DNA of 64,000 nt from assembly GCA_963576475.1 (NCBI GenBank), contig OY754970.1, positions 41,748,647-41,812,646 on the forward strand. The letters are read 5' to 3'. Position 1 is the first letter of the stretch. The number at the start of each line of letters is the position of its first letter. Shown here in pieces: positions 23,515 to 36,405 of the stretch. Position numbers and translations under genes: made by a program. This DNA comes from Molanna angustata. Lineage: Eukaryota > Arthropoda > Insecta > Trichoptera > Molannidae. The notes below the pieces were generated by a model. That model made no database searches, was not told the origin of the DNA, and saw nothing but the letters and a program-made list of their open reading frames with translations.

Positions 23515-23728
23515 ATTGCTTCTCGGGCAACTAACATGTACTATGTCAAATATTTATTTAACACGCAACCAATAACAATTTGCCACATTCTGGAGACTTA
23601 AGATATTAAATCGTCTCACATGTCCAGACTGAAAACACAATTAAAAACTGTGTCTCTACCGGGAATCGAACCCCGGACCCCATTGGATCAGCAGTCAAAT
23701 AACCAACTGAGTCACGAAGGCCGACAGG
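23515..23728 (-). mobile_element. tRNA-derived SINE1 (reverse)
   Basis: Minus strand: GTCGGCCTTCGTGACTCAGTTGG (box A like), GGGGTTCGATTCCCGG (box B), then the same body as at 43,565, ending GTTGCCCGAGAAGC. Box A has a change (GTGACTCAG for GTAGCTCAG). Confidence 0.85.
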
Positions 23729-24000
23729 TCGACGGTCTTATAATGTAATTTCATAAAATCGAAGACATATATTAAACTATAAAACCATTTTACGGGTATA
23801 TCAAAGGTATGTTTATTGAAGTGAATTAATTGTGAACAATTTATTGATAGACAATAGAAATAGCAATGGCTCTAAGATAAATCCTTGGAGGACGCCAGAA
23901 ATTAAAACACGAAATTCGGAAGAAATTGCACCGTTGAAACCAACGCATTATTACTCCAGTCCACTTAATTTACCGTATACCTATTTAATTTGTTTTATTC

Positions 24001-24186
24001 TGGGGGGCAAGTCTGGTCCACCCGGCGAAATCAAAACCCTCACGATTACCCATATCATGGATACCATTATTATATGGAGTTCTATAATATCTTTGGATGT
24101 CATAGAACTCCATATGATAAATATATCCATGACATGGGTAATCACTAGGGTTTTGATTTCGCCGATCGAACCAGACTTGCCCCCCT
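24001..24186. mobile_element. Full-length hairpin MITE, copy 1
   Basis: GGGGGGCAAGTCTGGT (24,002-24,017) is exactly inverted at 24,170-24,185, and the arms stay collinear inward to ATATGGAGTTCTAT / ATAGAACTCCATAT around a ~16-nt loop. The element is therefore one ~184 bp imperfect palindrome and its transcript would fold into a long hairpin. A second copy lies at 48,188-48,376. A 123-codon frame crossing it is an artefact. Confidence 0.85.
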
Positions 24187-24189
24187 GGT

Positions 24190-25200
24190 TAAAGATCCAT
24201 TAGTTTTTACTTATTCGTTTTAATATGATATTTTATAATCCAGGGACAAAAGTCAACCTCACAAAGTCACATATTACATGAAAGCTATTGATTAACGGTT
24301 GTTAGGTAATGATATATTTATAGCTCTTTCAAGAAGATTATATGATCACATAAATATTAAATATTGTATTACCTCCTATCTCATACACAAGATTAGTTTC
24401 CTTCACAAAATTGTATCTTAGTTTACTGTAATCAACTTTCTAAACCAGTAGCTCACAATATCACCAGAAAAAACTTATTCTTCTTCATTTCAACGTGGCT
24501 TGATCACACAATTGTACATAATATTGTATGTAAGTGATTACACAAAATACTTGCATCTTAATCGAAACAGTTGAGCCGATTACGGAGCGCATCAAAAGAC
24601 ATTTCTTTTGTTCTTTTTTGAAGGCTACGTGCACCTTAGAAATCGACATTATAATTTGTCTAAGTTTAAAAAACATAGATATGAAGTCGATTTAATTATT
24701 TCTTTCTAACTTCTTATGCTACAGAAGATACAATTCCAAGACATGTCATACATACTAAAATTCAAAGACAAAACTTTTACATTAAACTCATCAAATGTAC
24801 GATATGGACTGCAACACTTAGGTACGAAAAGTTGAAAAGGGTTGGAATGAAAAAGAAATGGGAGGCTTTGCAGCCAAAGAATCCTCAGGTTTGAAAAGAA
24901 ATATGTGATTTATATACATTGAGAACTTTACATTGTAGTAAAAAATAATACAAATTGACTAGCTCAGCCCAGCATCTCAGGTTAACACTAACATCTCGAT
25001 TAGCCGGATTTTCTAAGCCCAACATGCTTTGTGCAATATCGCAAAAATGGCGAGAAAAGGGGATTGGATTCTATTACAAAGAAATGCCGAACAATCCTCG
25101 TTGTGTCCATGACCCTTTGGCAACACGTCCCAGAAAGCTGAGGGTTGCAGATCCGTATCATGCACACAGTTTTACGTCTAGACTTAAAACATAATACATT
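24190..25200. other. No recognisable gene
   Basis: A 79-codon frame at 24,955-25,194 has mixed composition (RLAGFSKPNMLC, HDPLATRPRKLRVADPYHAH) and is richer in codons for R and P than its surroundings, but I do not recognise it. It may be a decayed transposon ORF end because a repeat begins right after it. Confidence 0.4.
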
Positions 25201-25202
25201 AT

Positions 25203-25355
25203 TTTTTAACAGATTTTTAATTATCTCAATAGAGACGAAGTTGGAATATTTACTGTAGGAGAACCGGGAAATCAAGGCACCTACAGGGCTTACGACCTGT
25301 CATCGGCTGGTTTACGTGATCACTTTATGCGCTTGCGCAACGTTCACCAACTTTG
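25203..25355 (+). repeat. 'GGCACCTACAGG' repeat, copy 1
   Basis: Starts TTTTTTAACAGATTTTTAATTATCTCAATAGAGACGAAG and continues through AAATCAAGGCACCTACAGGG, CTTACGACCTGTCATCGG and TGCGCTTGCGCAACGTTCACC. Copies at 49,399 and 52,024 are strongly similar. The unit encodes no protein. The class is unknown. Confidence 0.75.
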
Positions 25356-25389
25356 ACTCCCGACAGGGAAAAAAATCCAATGTTTGCGC

Positions 25390-27225
25390 ATATGCAATAA
25401 TAAAAATATTCGATAATACATTATATTTCAGGTTTCTGGCATGAACGTTTGGCGCGAGTATATATCATTTGATGACAGATGTGCATGGATAACACTATTT
25501 GTAATACAATCAATATGTAAAATGACGAACATGTACAGGTCAATGCATCAAATGATTCAGCAACTAAATCCTTAAATCGTTACTTAGTTTTAAGTATCGT
25601 TCAGTTAAAGAACAAACACAAGTTGCTAAAATTTCACTTCGCTGTAAGATCATAAATAGATGGAATGAATTTCCTTGAGAAACACCGATAAGAACACCGA
25701 GTATAATATTACATATGTAGATATAGGCACTAACTATCACACTACCAGCAAAACTTATCTTTGTGTCATTAAACTGCGTTCTTATCATTTGTTTATTTTT
25801 TATACACGGGAAGAAAACAATCTTACATTATACACACAACCGGGTTACCATTTATTTAGAAAACAAATAAAAATACTTACAACAGGATAAGAGATATTTT
25901 AAGTTTCTATATTAAATAAAAAGACATGTTTTATATCATTTAAAAGGGATGTACATAAAACCTAGAGTTTACAAATGATAATCTTACCAAGACTTATGTA
26001 TATTATATTTCGTACAATTGTTAACACAAAAAATGATACCACAGTTATTCATTTTTGAACTTCCGTTACTTTTTCAGTACACAAAAAAATATTTAAAATA
26101 TTATTAATATACGATACTCTTCGCGACAGAATGCACCATACAACGTGCATTTAAAGAATCACAGACGAGTGGATAGCTCTAAATAGAAATAACTTTAATA
26201 TTTTCTTATTTCACACAAATTTTGTATCTTCCAAACTGTGACACGGAATGATTGATTGGATGTAAAAATGTTGTAAATAGTATCTTTAAATCTGAACGCC
26301 TGGTCATCCCAATCTTTTATGATATTGAGATTACCTAACTACCAGTATCTACCATTATCTCATGAAGTTCACATAGACACAGATGATGATAAAGACGTCA
26401 TATTTACAGTAAAATGATAATGGCCACCTCACGTTATCGAAACATTAACTGTTGGTACTGTATTTAATTATGTGTATAGATTTATACAGTATCGTCCCTC
26501 CAAGACCAAGTGTCAACTCAAATTTACGATCCATCTTTAGTGCTGTGCTATCCGTCATTGTTTGATGTTGAGTGCTTCTGGTCAAAGCTATAAATGTCAC
26601 AATGGTTCACCCTTTCAATCACTCCTAGGACTGTTTTACAATCGCGTATTTCATTATCCGAACAGCGACCTGACTTGGTAGGTAGCCATCTAAATATTAG
26701 AACAAATATTAAAGACTCGACTAGAACAAAAATTTAATAACATTTCATCTTCCTACCTGTCATACAAATAATTATTCCCATAGTGTATCGTGTTTGCGCA
26801 CTAAATAACTTATTCTTTTATGTAGAACTATGGGTCTGTTTTAAGAGGTCTGCTACTCCTGGGTTATATTTTATTTTCTTTGATAATATTATTATTTGAA
26901 ACGTTTTGTCCAATGAAAGTTTTTAATATTTAATGTAAATATTGTCTGTATATTTTGATGCTTCATTAATATTCTCTTCAATTTCCCAAAGCTACGAATG
27001 GATTGTTGAGATTTGTATGGTGGTAGTTTTAATTGAGGATATAGACAAAATAACTTTATACTATAGACATGTAGCGAACTTCAGACGTGTCTTTGTGCAA
27101 CACGATTAAAGAGAAAAAATGGAAAACTCAATGCAAAAAATGAAGCATACGTGTCAAATATTTTTTTATATTATTAGCCAATTTAGCCATTTTTTTCATA
27201 AGATATTCTTCTTCTTCTTCTTTTA
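25390..27225. other. No recognisable gene
   Basis: AT-rich DNA with no coding, RNA or mobile signature I can support. Confidence 0.6.
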
Positions 27226-27227
27226 TT

Positions 27228-27480
27228 TAAACTTTTAGGATTGTTTTCAATAGGCTGACTCCTCCTGCGAAATGGACTCCCAGCTCTCCCTCCATATTTA
27301 TGTGCTGATTATACAGCACGATATGAAGAAGTCTGGTGCTGTTCATCCTTTGGACGTGACCAAACCAGTCCCTCCTCTGCTGCCTACTCCATGTGATGAT
27401 GTTTCCCTTGTTATGGTGTTCCTCGCTGGGTCTCTCAAGGTTTTGCCTGCTGCCATTAAAGCAAATAAGTAATTTACTCA
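27228..27480 (-). pseudogene. LINE ORF C-terminal relic (reverse)
   Basis: The reverse frame reads ITWSRQQRRDWFGHVQRM followed by a diverged tail. W-FGHVQRM is the typical R-L-(RW)-FGHV-RM motif near the C terminus of insect LINE proteins. Upstream domains are missing. Confidence 0.55.
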
Positions 27481-27559
27481 ATCCTATATAATATCGACAT
27501 CTGTAGTTATTCACTAAGAGCGTTAAAAACCATTTACTAATCTAAGTTCCTTCCGAGAA

Positions 27560-27588
27560 TCCAAATTAAACTTGCAGTTTAATTTGGA
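27560..27588. repeat. Short perfect palindrome (hairpin)
   Basis: TCCAAATTAAACT, then TGC, then AGTTTAATTTGGA: a perfect 13-bp stem with a 3-nt loop. No T-run or promoter-like sequence gives it an obvious role. Confidence 0.8.
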
Positions 27589-27599
27589 CCTGCGTTTCT

Positions 27600-29100
27600 G
27601 TGTTTAGTGAGATAATTATACGAAGATGCGTCAGTATGATTGAAGTAGGGACAAGAATATGTTTAATTAAACTCAAAAGTCTAGAAATGTTGCGCCAGAC
27701 TGAAATACAAAAGAAATTAATCACTACATTGCTGAGACGCGTTTCGTATTCTGAGATTATTAATATAAATATGAGTAAATCAAAATGCGTTAATCGTCCG
27801 GTTGACAGATCTTTGAGCGATGTCTCTGGTCCATTTGTAAACCTCTTCAACAGTATCAGTATAATCTTTGACACGACATAAATTATTACAACTATCAAAT
27901 CAGTCTACAACTTTAATATTATTTGACTATAACGCTAAAAGTTTAGTCTACTCACTACACAGAACGATGATGCCTCTTATTTGATTAATCAAAACTTTAA
28001 TCTTTGCGAAGAACTTTTCATATTCACCACCAACTTAGTAACAACTGAAAGTTATAATAACCTTATTTTGAAATCCAATGGTTCACATACGAAATGTCTT
28101 AGCTTAAAAGTTCCGACATATGGTTATGGAACTATTGAGGAAATCTTGGCGATAATAGTAAAAACTATAATATGACTAGCCAATGGCATGTTTATACTAA
28201 TAAATCAGAAGATAAAAATTTGATAAACAGTTCTTAATAGTGCTTGTCTTAAACTAGCGAACTGTAATAAAAATACAATGAATAGTATAGGTCCTGTAAT
28301 GCGAGAAGACTGGTTACGGGACCTCGACTCCTTATATTTTTCTTAAAAAACTCCCGTAATTCGACCCTTAACCTGGGTTGTTTCTACACAAGTATCGGTA
28401 ATAGAATAGTTAAAATACTTTGTTCGAAAACACAGCCTTAGTGGAATATGGCAAAGATTTCGCCCCATATTTTTCAGTAAAAATATAGACCTTACTTACT
28501 ATTTGCAACTTGGCTATAATTAATTTATTTATAGTATCTCACAAAAATCGCAAATATGTAGTAAGGCCCAATTGTTTTGTCGACCACCATCCACCGTACA
28601 TATGTCTAGGGTAAGATTCTTAGAGTACCTACATGTACAACACAATGATACATTTTTTTATTTTACAAAAACGAACACCTATTTCGACTCACCTTTGAAT
28701 TTTATGTAAAATATATAATTGTTACAAAAACTATATAAAAAAATAAGAATAGTTAGCAAGAAACGAGAAAATATTGTTTCTTTGGACTAGGAACACTAGT
28801 TACTCGAAAAAAATTGCTATTTATCAAGAAACTTACCTTGTATAGAGGGTATAACATGAAGGTGATATTTTGTGTATAGATAGATATACAAAGCATCGCT
28901 GAAATTGTTTTTTTTTGTATGTGTATAACTATTGAACAAAAATTGTCTTTTAGGTTTCCATAATGTGAGAAATTAAAGTTTTCGATAATTCAAAAACACC
29001 AATAAATTGACACTCATGGTCTTTTTTATCAATGAACACCCAATGAAGGGTCTTTATACAAAATTTAAAAATATATACATTACAATACAAAAAATAAATA
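27600..29100. other. No recognisable gene
   Basis: Frames of 93-110 codons overlap on opposite strands at 27,566-27,898 with no recognisable motif. I treat them as chance. The rest is AT-rich without features. Confidence 0.5.
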
Positions 29101-29104
29101 CATA

Positions 29105-29665
29105 AAACCATAATACGAATGGAAGACATGATAAATATATCGAAAGAAGAGTTATGGCAGGTTATAGAATAAACGAAGCACTCAGACTAGTAATGTTGGA
29201 TCCAAGCATCTGAAAATTGCCGTGCATAATACAATTGTAGTGCCTACTTTGAAGTAAGTCAGTGAAACATGGACGTGGTAACAGACGCACGAAAATAGAA
29301 TAAATGCTGTACAAATGAGATCACTAAGAAGAGTATATAATAGTACGATATGTGATAGAATAAAAAATGAGTACATATGTTGAGAATGCTAGTTAAGAAG
29401 TCTTTAGGTGGTTTGAACATATTGAAAGAATGAACGAAAAATACAAATGGAGTGAATATCAGGGGCCTCCCCAGAAAGGGATGGCATGACCATGTGAATG
29501 ATATTTTGAAAGAAGGAAACATAATAATCTTGAACAATCGACGAGCATGTACGAAACGATGCATGGATTCAAAGGAAGCAAGGAATGTTTGCAAAAATAG
29601 AACAGTATGGCGCTCGATTCTCTCTGATTACCTCGTAAGGGACATTGCGTAATGGTATGTTGTAT
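29105..29665 (+). pseudogene. LINE family A relic
   Basis: Fragments include ERRVMAGYRINEAL, IVVPTLK, then the C terminus GLPRKGWHDHVNDILKEGN, NNRRACTKRCMDSKEA and WRSILSDYLVRDIA, followed by GTAATGGTATGTTGTATG. This parallels 61,350-61,940. There are at least three frame breaks, and GRGRPRKG is reduced to RGLPRKG. No RT catalytic motif remains. Confidence 0.8.
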
Positions 29666-29669
29666 GTAT

Positions 29670-31100
29670 ATATGAAAAATACAAAAAACAGATGAATTAA
29701 AATAAACATGGATAGTTAAGACTCAGGATTTCATTAAATGTGACAACAGACTTTTGTATGCTCCATAACCCAATATAAAAACTTATTTTCACGTAAGTGA
29801 ACTAAATAAATAAATAATTTATGTACACATTTTCTAAGGCGAAAGATTCCACTATTGAGAGTGAGTCTTGGCAGTGCACGTAAGTGAATCTGTGACAAAA
29901 GACGAAGACAATTATTAACCACACCATTCAGTAATCTATGAAAAAATGCAAAATCAGCTATTAAGTACTATTCTCATCTCCAAAACATCAAGAGAGTAAA
30001 ATGATCTCAAAAAATTAAAATTGATTACATTAACACAATTTTCAAATAAAATGGTAGCAGACGACAAGAGATAGAAATATCCAGCAAAGTTCCACGTGTT
30101 AACAAGTTACATTTCTAAGCACGTGCTTCTGACATTGTCATTCTTCATCCATCATCAGATGGGATATATTTAAAACAAAATCAGTTCGGACGCTGCCGCA
30201 TATAATATACTTATGTCGGTACAAATATATTATTTTCATACAATATTCTATTTTAAACCTTCACTCGTACAACAGTCACTGTGTCATGTAATGAATATAA
30301 TTCACCACACACACTAAAAATTACAAACACCGATAACTCTAGCCTAACTATATTCACTCGAATCCAAACCCAATTTCGAATATTCGTTTTAAACTTACTT
30401 ACCTGTTGCCTGAGTACATACAAAGTTGCAGAGGTAGGTTCTTGGGGAAAAAATTGGATGGGATTTTTTGCAGAGTGTATGGCCGTGATCGAAATTATTG
30501 TATTCTACGAAAAATCGAACCATACTATACAGCAGGTTTATAGTTGTAGCTTCAAGATTTTCTGAAGCAAATAATATGATCTCTTCACAATCGAACCTGA
30601 TGAATCCAATGGAACCTATTATCTATATATTTTAATCATGGCCCTTATAATTTAGAATCTAAAAGATACATTAAGATATTTTAACCAATATTTTGTTATC
30701 AGTAACTGAAATTTTGGCTATTATAACTGAACGGTTTGGTTGTGTGGACAAACTATTTGGTTACTGTAACTAAATTTTTAGCCGTCATCATAGTTTGGTT
30801 ACTTTTTTACATGAAATTTTGATAATATTAACAAAAAATCAGTGTATAAGGGCGTTATCAGTTCCCATAAACAGAGCGGTGGTGGAAAATAAATAACATT
30901 AAGTTGAATATTAATTCCTATAATAAAAAAGAATATTCATGAACATATATAAACCAGCCATATTACAGGGATTTTGTAGTACCTATCTATAATTAAAATT
31001 TTCCGATATAATTTTCCTAACGAGATTTTTTATACCACACATTCTCAGGAAACTCATTTCTACCATGTTTATTTTACTGTCATGCGTCTTCTGTCTTCTG
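29670..31100. other. No gene; possible TTTGGTTACTGTAAC-rich element
   Basis: Between about 30,690 and 30,850 the words GTAACTGAAATTTTGG, GGTTACTGTAACTAAATTTTTAG and GTTTGGTTAC recur in both orientations, hinting at a small decayed inverted-repeat element. TTGTTACAGTAAC at 14,320 is similar. No gene seen in the rest. Confidence 0.4.
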
Positions 31101-31104
31101 TCAT

Positions 31105-31365
31105 TCCCATGTATCACTGGCATAAGGTGCTAAGAATAATGCCTCCACTCTTTTCTATTATAGTTGTTTTCAGATGTCCCATAAGAAGAGCCAGCTAATC
31201 AAAAATACAACAGGCAAAATAACATCTCACATATTTCAGCAATGAGGTTTACCGCCCATTCTGAATGTTGCTCATTTAGGTGAGACGTGAGACACGCATG
31301 TGTCGTACATTTGTCACTGATCACTCCACATTGTGAGATATGCCGTGATGGTATGAATGGATGAA
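31105..31365 (+). mobile_element. 'Family S' short retroelement
   Basis: AATAATGCCTCCACTCTTTTC, AGATGTCCCATAAGA, ACAACAGGCAAAATAACATCTCAC, TTCAGCAATGAGG, and the terminus CATTGTGAGATATGCCGTGATGGTATGAATG. The last 20 bases are the clearest match to the LINE family A end at 61,917-61,940. Confidence 0.75.
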
Positions 31366-31369
31366 ATTC

Positions 31370-32080
31370 AAACATAATCGATGTGAGAATATTATGATAA
31401 AACAACCTTATCGAAGTCATTCATGTAGATACAGATTTTTTTTAACCACATAAGTATATTCAAAAGATTGAAAAAGATATCGCAATTGCCCATGGCATTG
31501 ATTGTTTATCAGATTGTGTATTTGGGGATATGTACCTTTAGGGCAATATTACGATATGATTGATTACATTGCGCGTAACGTCAGTAAAAACGATTTCAGA
31601 TTACAGTTGGTTAGGTAAGTCGTAAGTTCTGTATAAGCTTGATGTGAAAATTTTATGATTGTTTTAACCCGCCCTTTTTTATTCTTCTTCTTATAGATCG
31701 ATTTTCTGATGGGAATGAAGTCTTGCTCTTGAAATGAGGATGTCAAACTCCTCCTTATCTTTAGTGGTCTTCTAGATTTTTGCACGTTGCAGTTTTGGGG
31801 ACCCTTTCGGGATTCATCATCTCCATGCGTTCTCTCCTACAAAGCTTTCATTGTCTACTCTACCTTTCGATGTCCTTTACATCCCAGGTTCTGTGGTTCT
31901 CCTCTGTGGGAAATCTGTCTTAATATCTTTACCTAAGACAGATCTCGGTGTTTTAGATTATGCTGTACTGAGTAATTGGTATACCCTTACTGTGTCCACC
32001 CATTTAGATATTTAGGTAAAATATCAATTGTTTTATTACTTACCAACTTATCTGAGCCATTAATAATTGATACCGGGTTC
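31370..32080. other. Possible decayed LINE (reverse); unassigned
   Basis: Around 31,680-31,960 reverse-strand frames give peptides such as NPERVPKTATC and ENHRTWDVKDIE. These look like retroelement-derived sequence but I cannot place them. No other feature. Confidence 0.3.
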
Positions 32081-32084
32081 AAAG

Positions 32085-32495
32085 ACTAGCAGTGATATTT
32101 ATAAACGTGGTTCAAATATTGAACTACGGTTGAGCCCGAATTCAACCACTCTTTTTATTTATATACATGGATAAAGAGTTGAACCGTGATTCAACTCAAA
32201 TGTCAAAATAAACCGGCGACGGGGGTAGTTAGTTTAACAATATGTACTATCATGTGGCGCGCACGTGTACTCACGCAAACTGTTCTGTGGTCATGGCAAC
32301 CAACTTAACAAAACTAAATTCGGTGCTGTATTAAATAGAAATCAAAATCTAGTTCAACTAAACTGCGGTTCAAATATTTTTATAATAAATACAGTTTTAG
32401 TTGAATGTGAAATAAGACTTTAAACCAAGTTCAATTGAACCGTGATTCTACCATGATTCAAGGATTTTTTTTTATAAATAACACTAGAAATCTAA
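32085..32495. mobile_element. Inverted-repeat element with GGTTCAA words
   Basis: The left end CTAGCAGTGATATTTATAAAC and the right end TTTATAAATAACACTAG are imperfect inverted repeats. Within both halves GGTTCAACT/AGTTGAAC words recur in opposite orientations (for example CGTGGTTCAAATATTG left, CGTGATTCTACCATG right). About 400 bp, non-coding, probably a MITE. Confidence 0.55.
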
Positions 32496-32989
32496 CACAG
32501 GTCCCCTGTATCTAATGAGTCCAACAAACTGAACCGCGAATACCGTTCGTTTAAAATATTATTTGCATATTATCAACGGTATTAAAATAAGTACATAGTT
32601 AACAAACAGTTAATTAAATACGTATGTTCTAGTATCTCGATAAGAAATGTATGGCTGAGAAACGTCCTTATCAATATTCAATAGTGGGTTTGATCAAGCG
32701 GAAATCTCTTATATAATATTGTTATTATTGCCAACATTGTTATACGATTATTTTACAACTTTACTAACTATACATAGTATGTATTATGCTATCGATACGT
32801 TTCAACTGTAAATTTAAAGAATTGATTTTATAATTGAGTCGTGATTGAGAATAATGTACCAAACACTTATCGTGTATTTCGTATATTGGTTAATGGAAAG
32901 AATAGTGTCAAATCAAAATCAAATTTTCACATATTGGTCCTTCCATTTTAAAACGTCCAGCTCAGATATTCTAGAATTGGACGAAATAT

Positions 32990-33090
32990 TATTTAAATTA
33001 ACTGTTCTTCTTCTGGGAATTGAACACAGGCTGCTCGAAATTTAAACGACAACTAACTACTATGCCATGAGAGTTTTTAATAGGTACTTC
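32990..33090 (-). mobile_element. SINE2 copy (reverse)
   Basis: On the minus strand CTCATGGCATAGTAGTTAG (box A like) is followed by GTGTTCAATTCCC (box B like), then a body continuing toward 32,950 with GAGCTGG. It parallels 12,838-13,010, with more decay in the promoter boxes. Confidence 0.5.
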
Positions 33091-33094
33091 AAGT

Positions 33095-34570
33095 TTTCCT
33101 TAAAATTTGTAACCGTTTTAATATTATCCGTAGTACCTTATCCATATTGGAACGTCCACTATACACGTGGTGGAGTAATATGAGTAAACTCATGAATAAA
33201 GCCCAAATTCCAGCCCTGACAATATAGGCTCCGAAAAATTAGGAGAGCCGACTCAACCAATTAAATTAGGTTAAGGCAAAGAAGAAGAATAGAAACTTAT
33301 CATCTGAAAATACGTATTGGTGCTAGGGTCAAACTAATACAAGTCAAAGTCCTTTTTGTTAAAGTATCTTGACTTGTACAAAAAGAATTTTGAGCGGAGC
33401 GATGTGTGCAACAGACTTCCAAGCGAAAAACCCAAATTTGCGCTCTGCGCAGGCCACGTGATCATTTGGGATGTTTTTCGATACTCTATTCGATATTTAA
33501 GTTAAAATAAAAATAAGTACTATTATATTAATGGTCAGCAAAGTGCATTCACAAGATATTCACAATAGTTTTCTTGATGTATTATATAATTTCCGCATTA
33601 AACTATTTCTGGTCAGTGTGTATTTGTATGTATGTGTGTGTGTGTGTGTGTGTGTTCGTATAATTTGATATGTCCGACATGTTTCAAGGAAAAGACAAAC
33701 TTCAGATATGTATGTAATAAATAGTTCGAAAAGTCATTACGATTTTTACTAACAAACTTAATTGTTTTTTTCGCAGCCAATGTCACACTTAAGCCGCATA
33801 ACAATAATACATTGTCACTATACAAACAATCAAGAACGAGTAAATAAAAAAATGAGAACAACCTTAGTTACTACTTAAATATATATGAAAATGTAATTGA
33901 CAGATCCAATGCCGAAACAGGTTTAGAAATTTTCCCGGTAATTTCGAAGATAAACCAGGTTTTGGAAGGCCATTTGAAGCTAATGAAAACAAAATAAAGG
34001 TATTGATTGATGCAAACAACGTGACAACACAGAGATTTTAAAATTTGACTATGATCACGTGAAACGCCTTGATTTGATTTCACAAATCCATACGTTCCTA
34101 CAGAAAGAAACTCACTACCTATGTACATCGCATTGACGTCTCTAATTTACTTCTCAAATGTCAAGAAAATGCCCCATTTATGGAGCGTACCATCACTGGA
34201 GCTAGGGACGAGAAATGGGTTGTCTATAACAGGGCTGGATTAAATATGTGGGTGGCGGGAGGCCCATTATTTCAAGATGTTGCAAGGTTTTGCAATATGC
34301 AGAGAAATCAAGTTGAAATTACTATTTTTTTTTCATTTAACAGTAATATTAATACACGAGGGTAGGAAGTTTGACAAGTTAGAAGACCTAAATTGCCAAG
34401 GACACATGATAAAACAAGATATCAAAGAGACGCATATCTCTACATACATTATTTTTTTAAATAAACCTATTTTTTTGTATTTTTTTTTTTTTTTGTATTT
34501 TTTTTTTTTTTTTTGTATTTATTTTGCATATAAATAAAGTAGACCTTGTATAGATAATAAAATATTATAC
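33095..34570. other. No gene; (GT)n at 33,626-33,655
   Basis: A GT microsatellite and T-homopolymer blocks (34,467-34,520) are the only clear features. Frames at 33,613-33,861 and 33,871-34,128 have no recognisable motif. Confidence 0.5.
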
Positions 34571-34574
34571 ATAC

Positions 34575-34762
34575 ATAAGCAATAGGATCATGCTGAAAAT
34601 CAGCTGCTGGGGGGCTTGCCTTCTAGCAACATAGCTGAGCATGGTCCTTTTGAGTCAGAAAGGTTGTTTTTCTGTATATTAATTTTTATATGTCTGTGTT
34701 TTTGTATGCAAACTCCTTTTTTGTCTCAATAAATGTTTATTTATTTATTTATTTATTTATAC
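34575..34762 (+). mobile_element. 5'-truncated LINE 3' end
   Basis: A GC-richer stretch (GCTGCTGGGGGGCTTGCC) leads into TGTCTCAATAAATG and a (TTTA)n run. The AATAAA signal plus tetranucleotide tail is the usual form of a 5'-truncated non-LTR insertion. No ORF remains. Confidence 0.55.
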
Positions 34763-36405
34763 CTACATAGAGTTATAATATTTTTTTAATTTGTCTTATC
34801 GAAAATTGAATATTTTGGATAAAATTTAATAACAATTAATCAGGAGGGGACTTGGGTTCTCCTTCTATCCGGGTCTGATATAACAACCATATTTAACGTA
34901 ACAAATCATAAAGATGGACCGGCATAAAACACTTCGAAAGCCGTTCATGATCAGCAAAAACTTTTTGAACAACCTAATAGTTGTTGGTCCATAGATACCA
35001 CGAAGACAGTCCAGCCAAGCTGTAGGTATAGGATTTCATAGAAAACAACACAAACAAACGAAGAATTCTTTCGCCATGGAAGAAATATTCATCGAAGCGA
35101 GAAAGATTGGCGACCAGACGCGTCCACCATTCACCATCTCTACACTGTATGTCCTGTGCTGTCCCATTCTGTCATAATATATATGTGTGTCTGAACAAGT
35201 ATATATTTCTCAAACAAAATTCTCCAATTCTTCGCTCCGTCGAACATAGAAGCATCTTTCGAGTGATGTTTGACAAATAAATGATTTATTAAAATCAATA
35301 ATATGGATCTGCACTTTTATATAATTTTAAACACAACTTACCCACTGTACACAATACACAACCTCCAAGAACAACAAAATCCTCTATCACGAACACAATA
35401 AATATCCCGAAGTTGCAAACTACACATGGACACAGACATTTTAAATACTATGCCATCAAACTACATAATTTCTTTTTTGAAAAAATCTATTTAAGATGTT
35501 CAATATCAGTCCAATTTTGCATGCATCCATCAAATTATTGCAATCATAAATTACATACAATACGTATTTTAAAATATATATGATTTAATTAACATACTTA
35601 ACTGTGCTCAAACAACGCGATGAAAACGTAAGAACAAGCGGATTGTAGCCAATACTAAACTCTCTATCCCATTACATAAATTAGCATACACTTTTCATTA
35701 ACAAGGTGTTGATACCCGAATCTGCATTTCGTTCCTCGTCCACCTCCTCCTCAATTCTTGGTCCATAAGCGAAACACACTAGACCTTACAATACACTAAC
35801 ATCAGATGAGCTGTCAAAAATGAAAAAAAAATTTCAACATTAAAAATAATAAGTACTATAAAAAAAATATACGACTACGTTAACAATATTTTATTTTATT
35901 TATATAATAAATAAAAATAAAAAAAAAATATGTTTTTAATACATTTGAAAAAATGTGATTCATGATAAAGTTATTCCAAACCATAAATGACATAGGTGAT
36001 AGTAGCATGTTCCTGCTATCAATTTCCATTCAATTTATAAAGCAAATCTCTCACGCGAGCTGCTATTATTGTTAAATACTAATTTAACCTCACCAAAAAA
36101 ATAGTTAGGCAAAAAAGGGAATGACGATTTACGTACAAATACATTTCGTTGTCGTATTTTATTGCATCCGAATTTTCGGTTAGGTTTAAATCAATGTATT
36201 TTATTTGATACTATTTTTATTATGAGTTTAGTGAAAGTCATTTATAAATTGTTGAACAATAAGATATCAATTTAATCAATGGACTAGTAAAAATCCCAAA
36301 ATAATAAATAAAAAAAATATATATATATAAATAAAAAAAATGCACAAATGCTTATATACATCATGTATGTAAAGAATAATTTCAAGTAGATTTTAATAAA
36401 CATCA
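34763..36405. other. No recognisable gene
   Basis: The stretch 34,850-35,160 is slightly GC-richer with short unassignable frames (possible retroelement remnant). The rest is AT-rich without features. Confidence 0.45.

Noticed and set aside
23832..24203. 123-codon forward frame
   Set aside because: Half of it is the hairpin MITE read through; no homology or codon signature supports translation.
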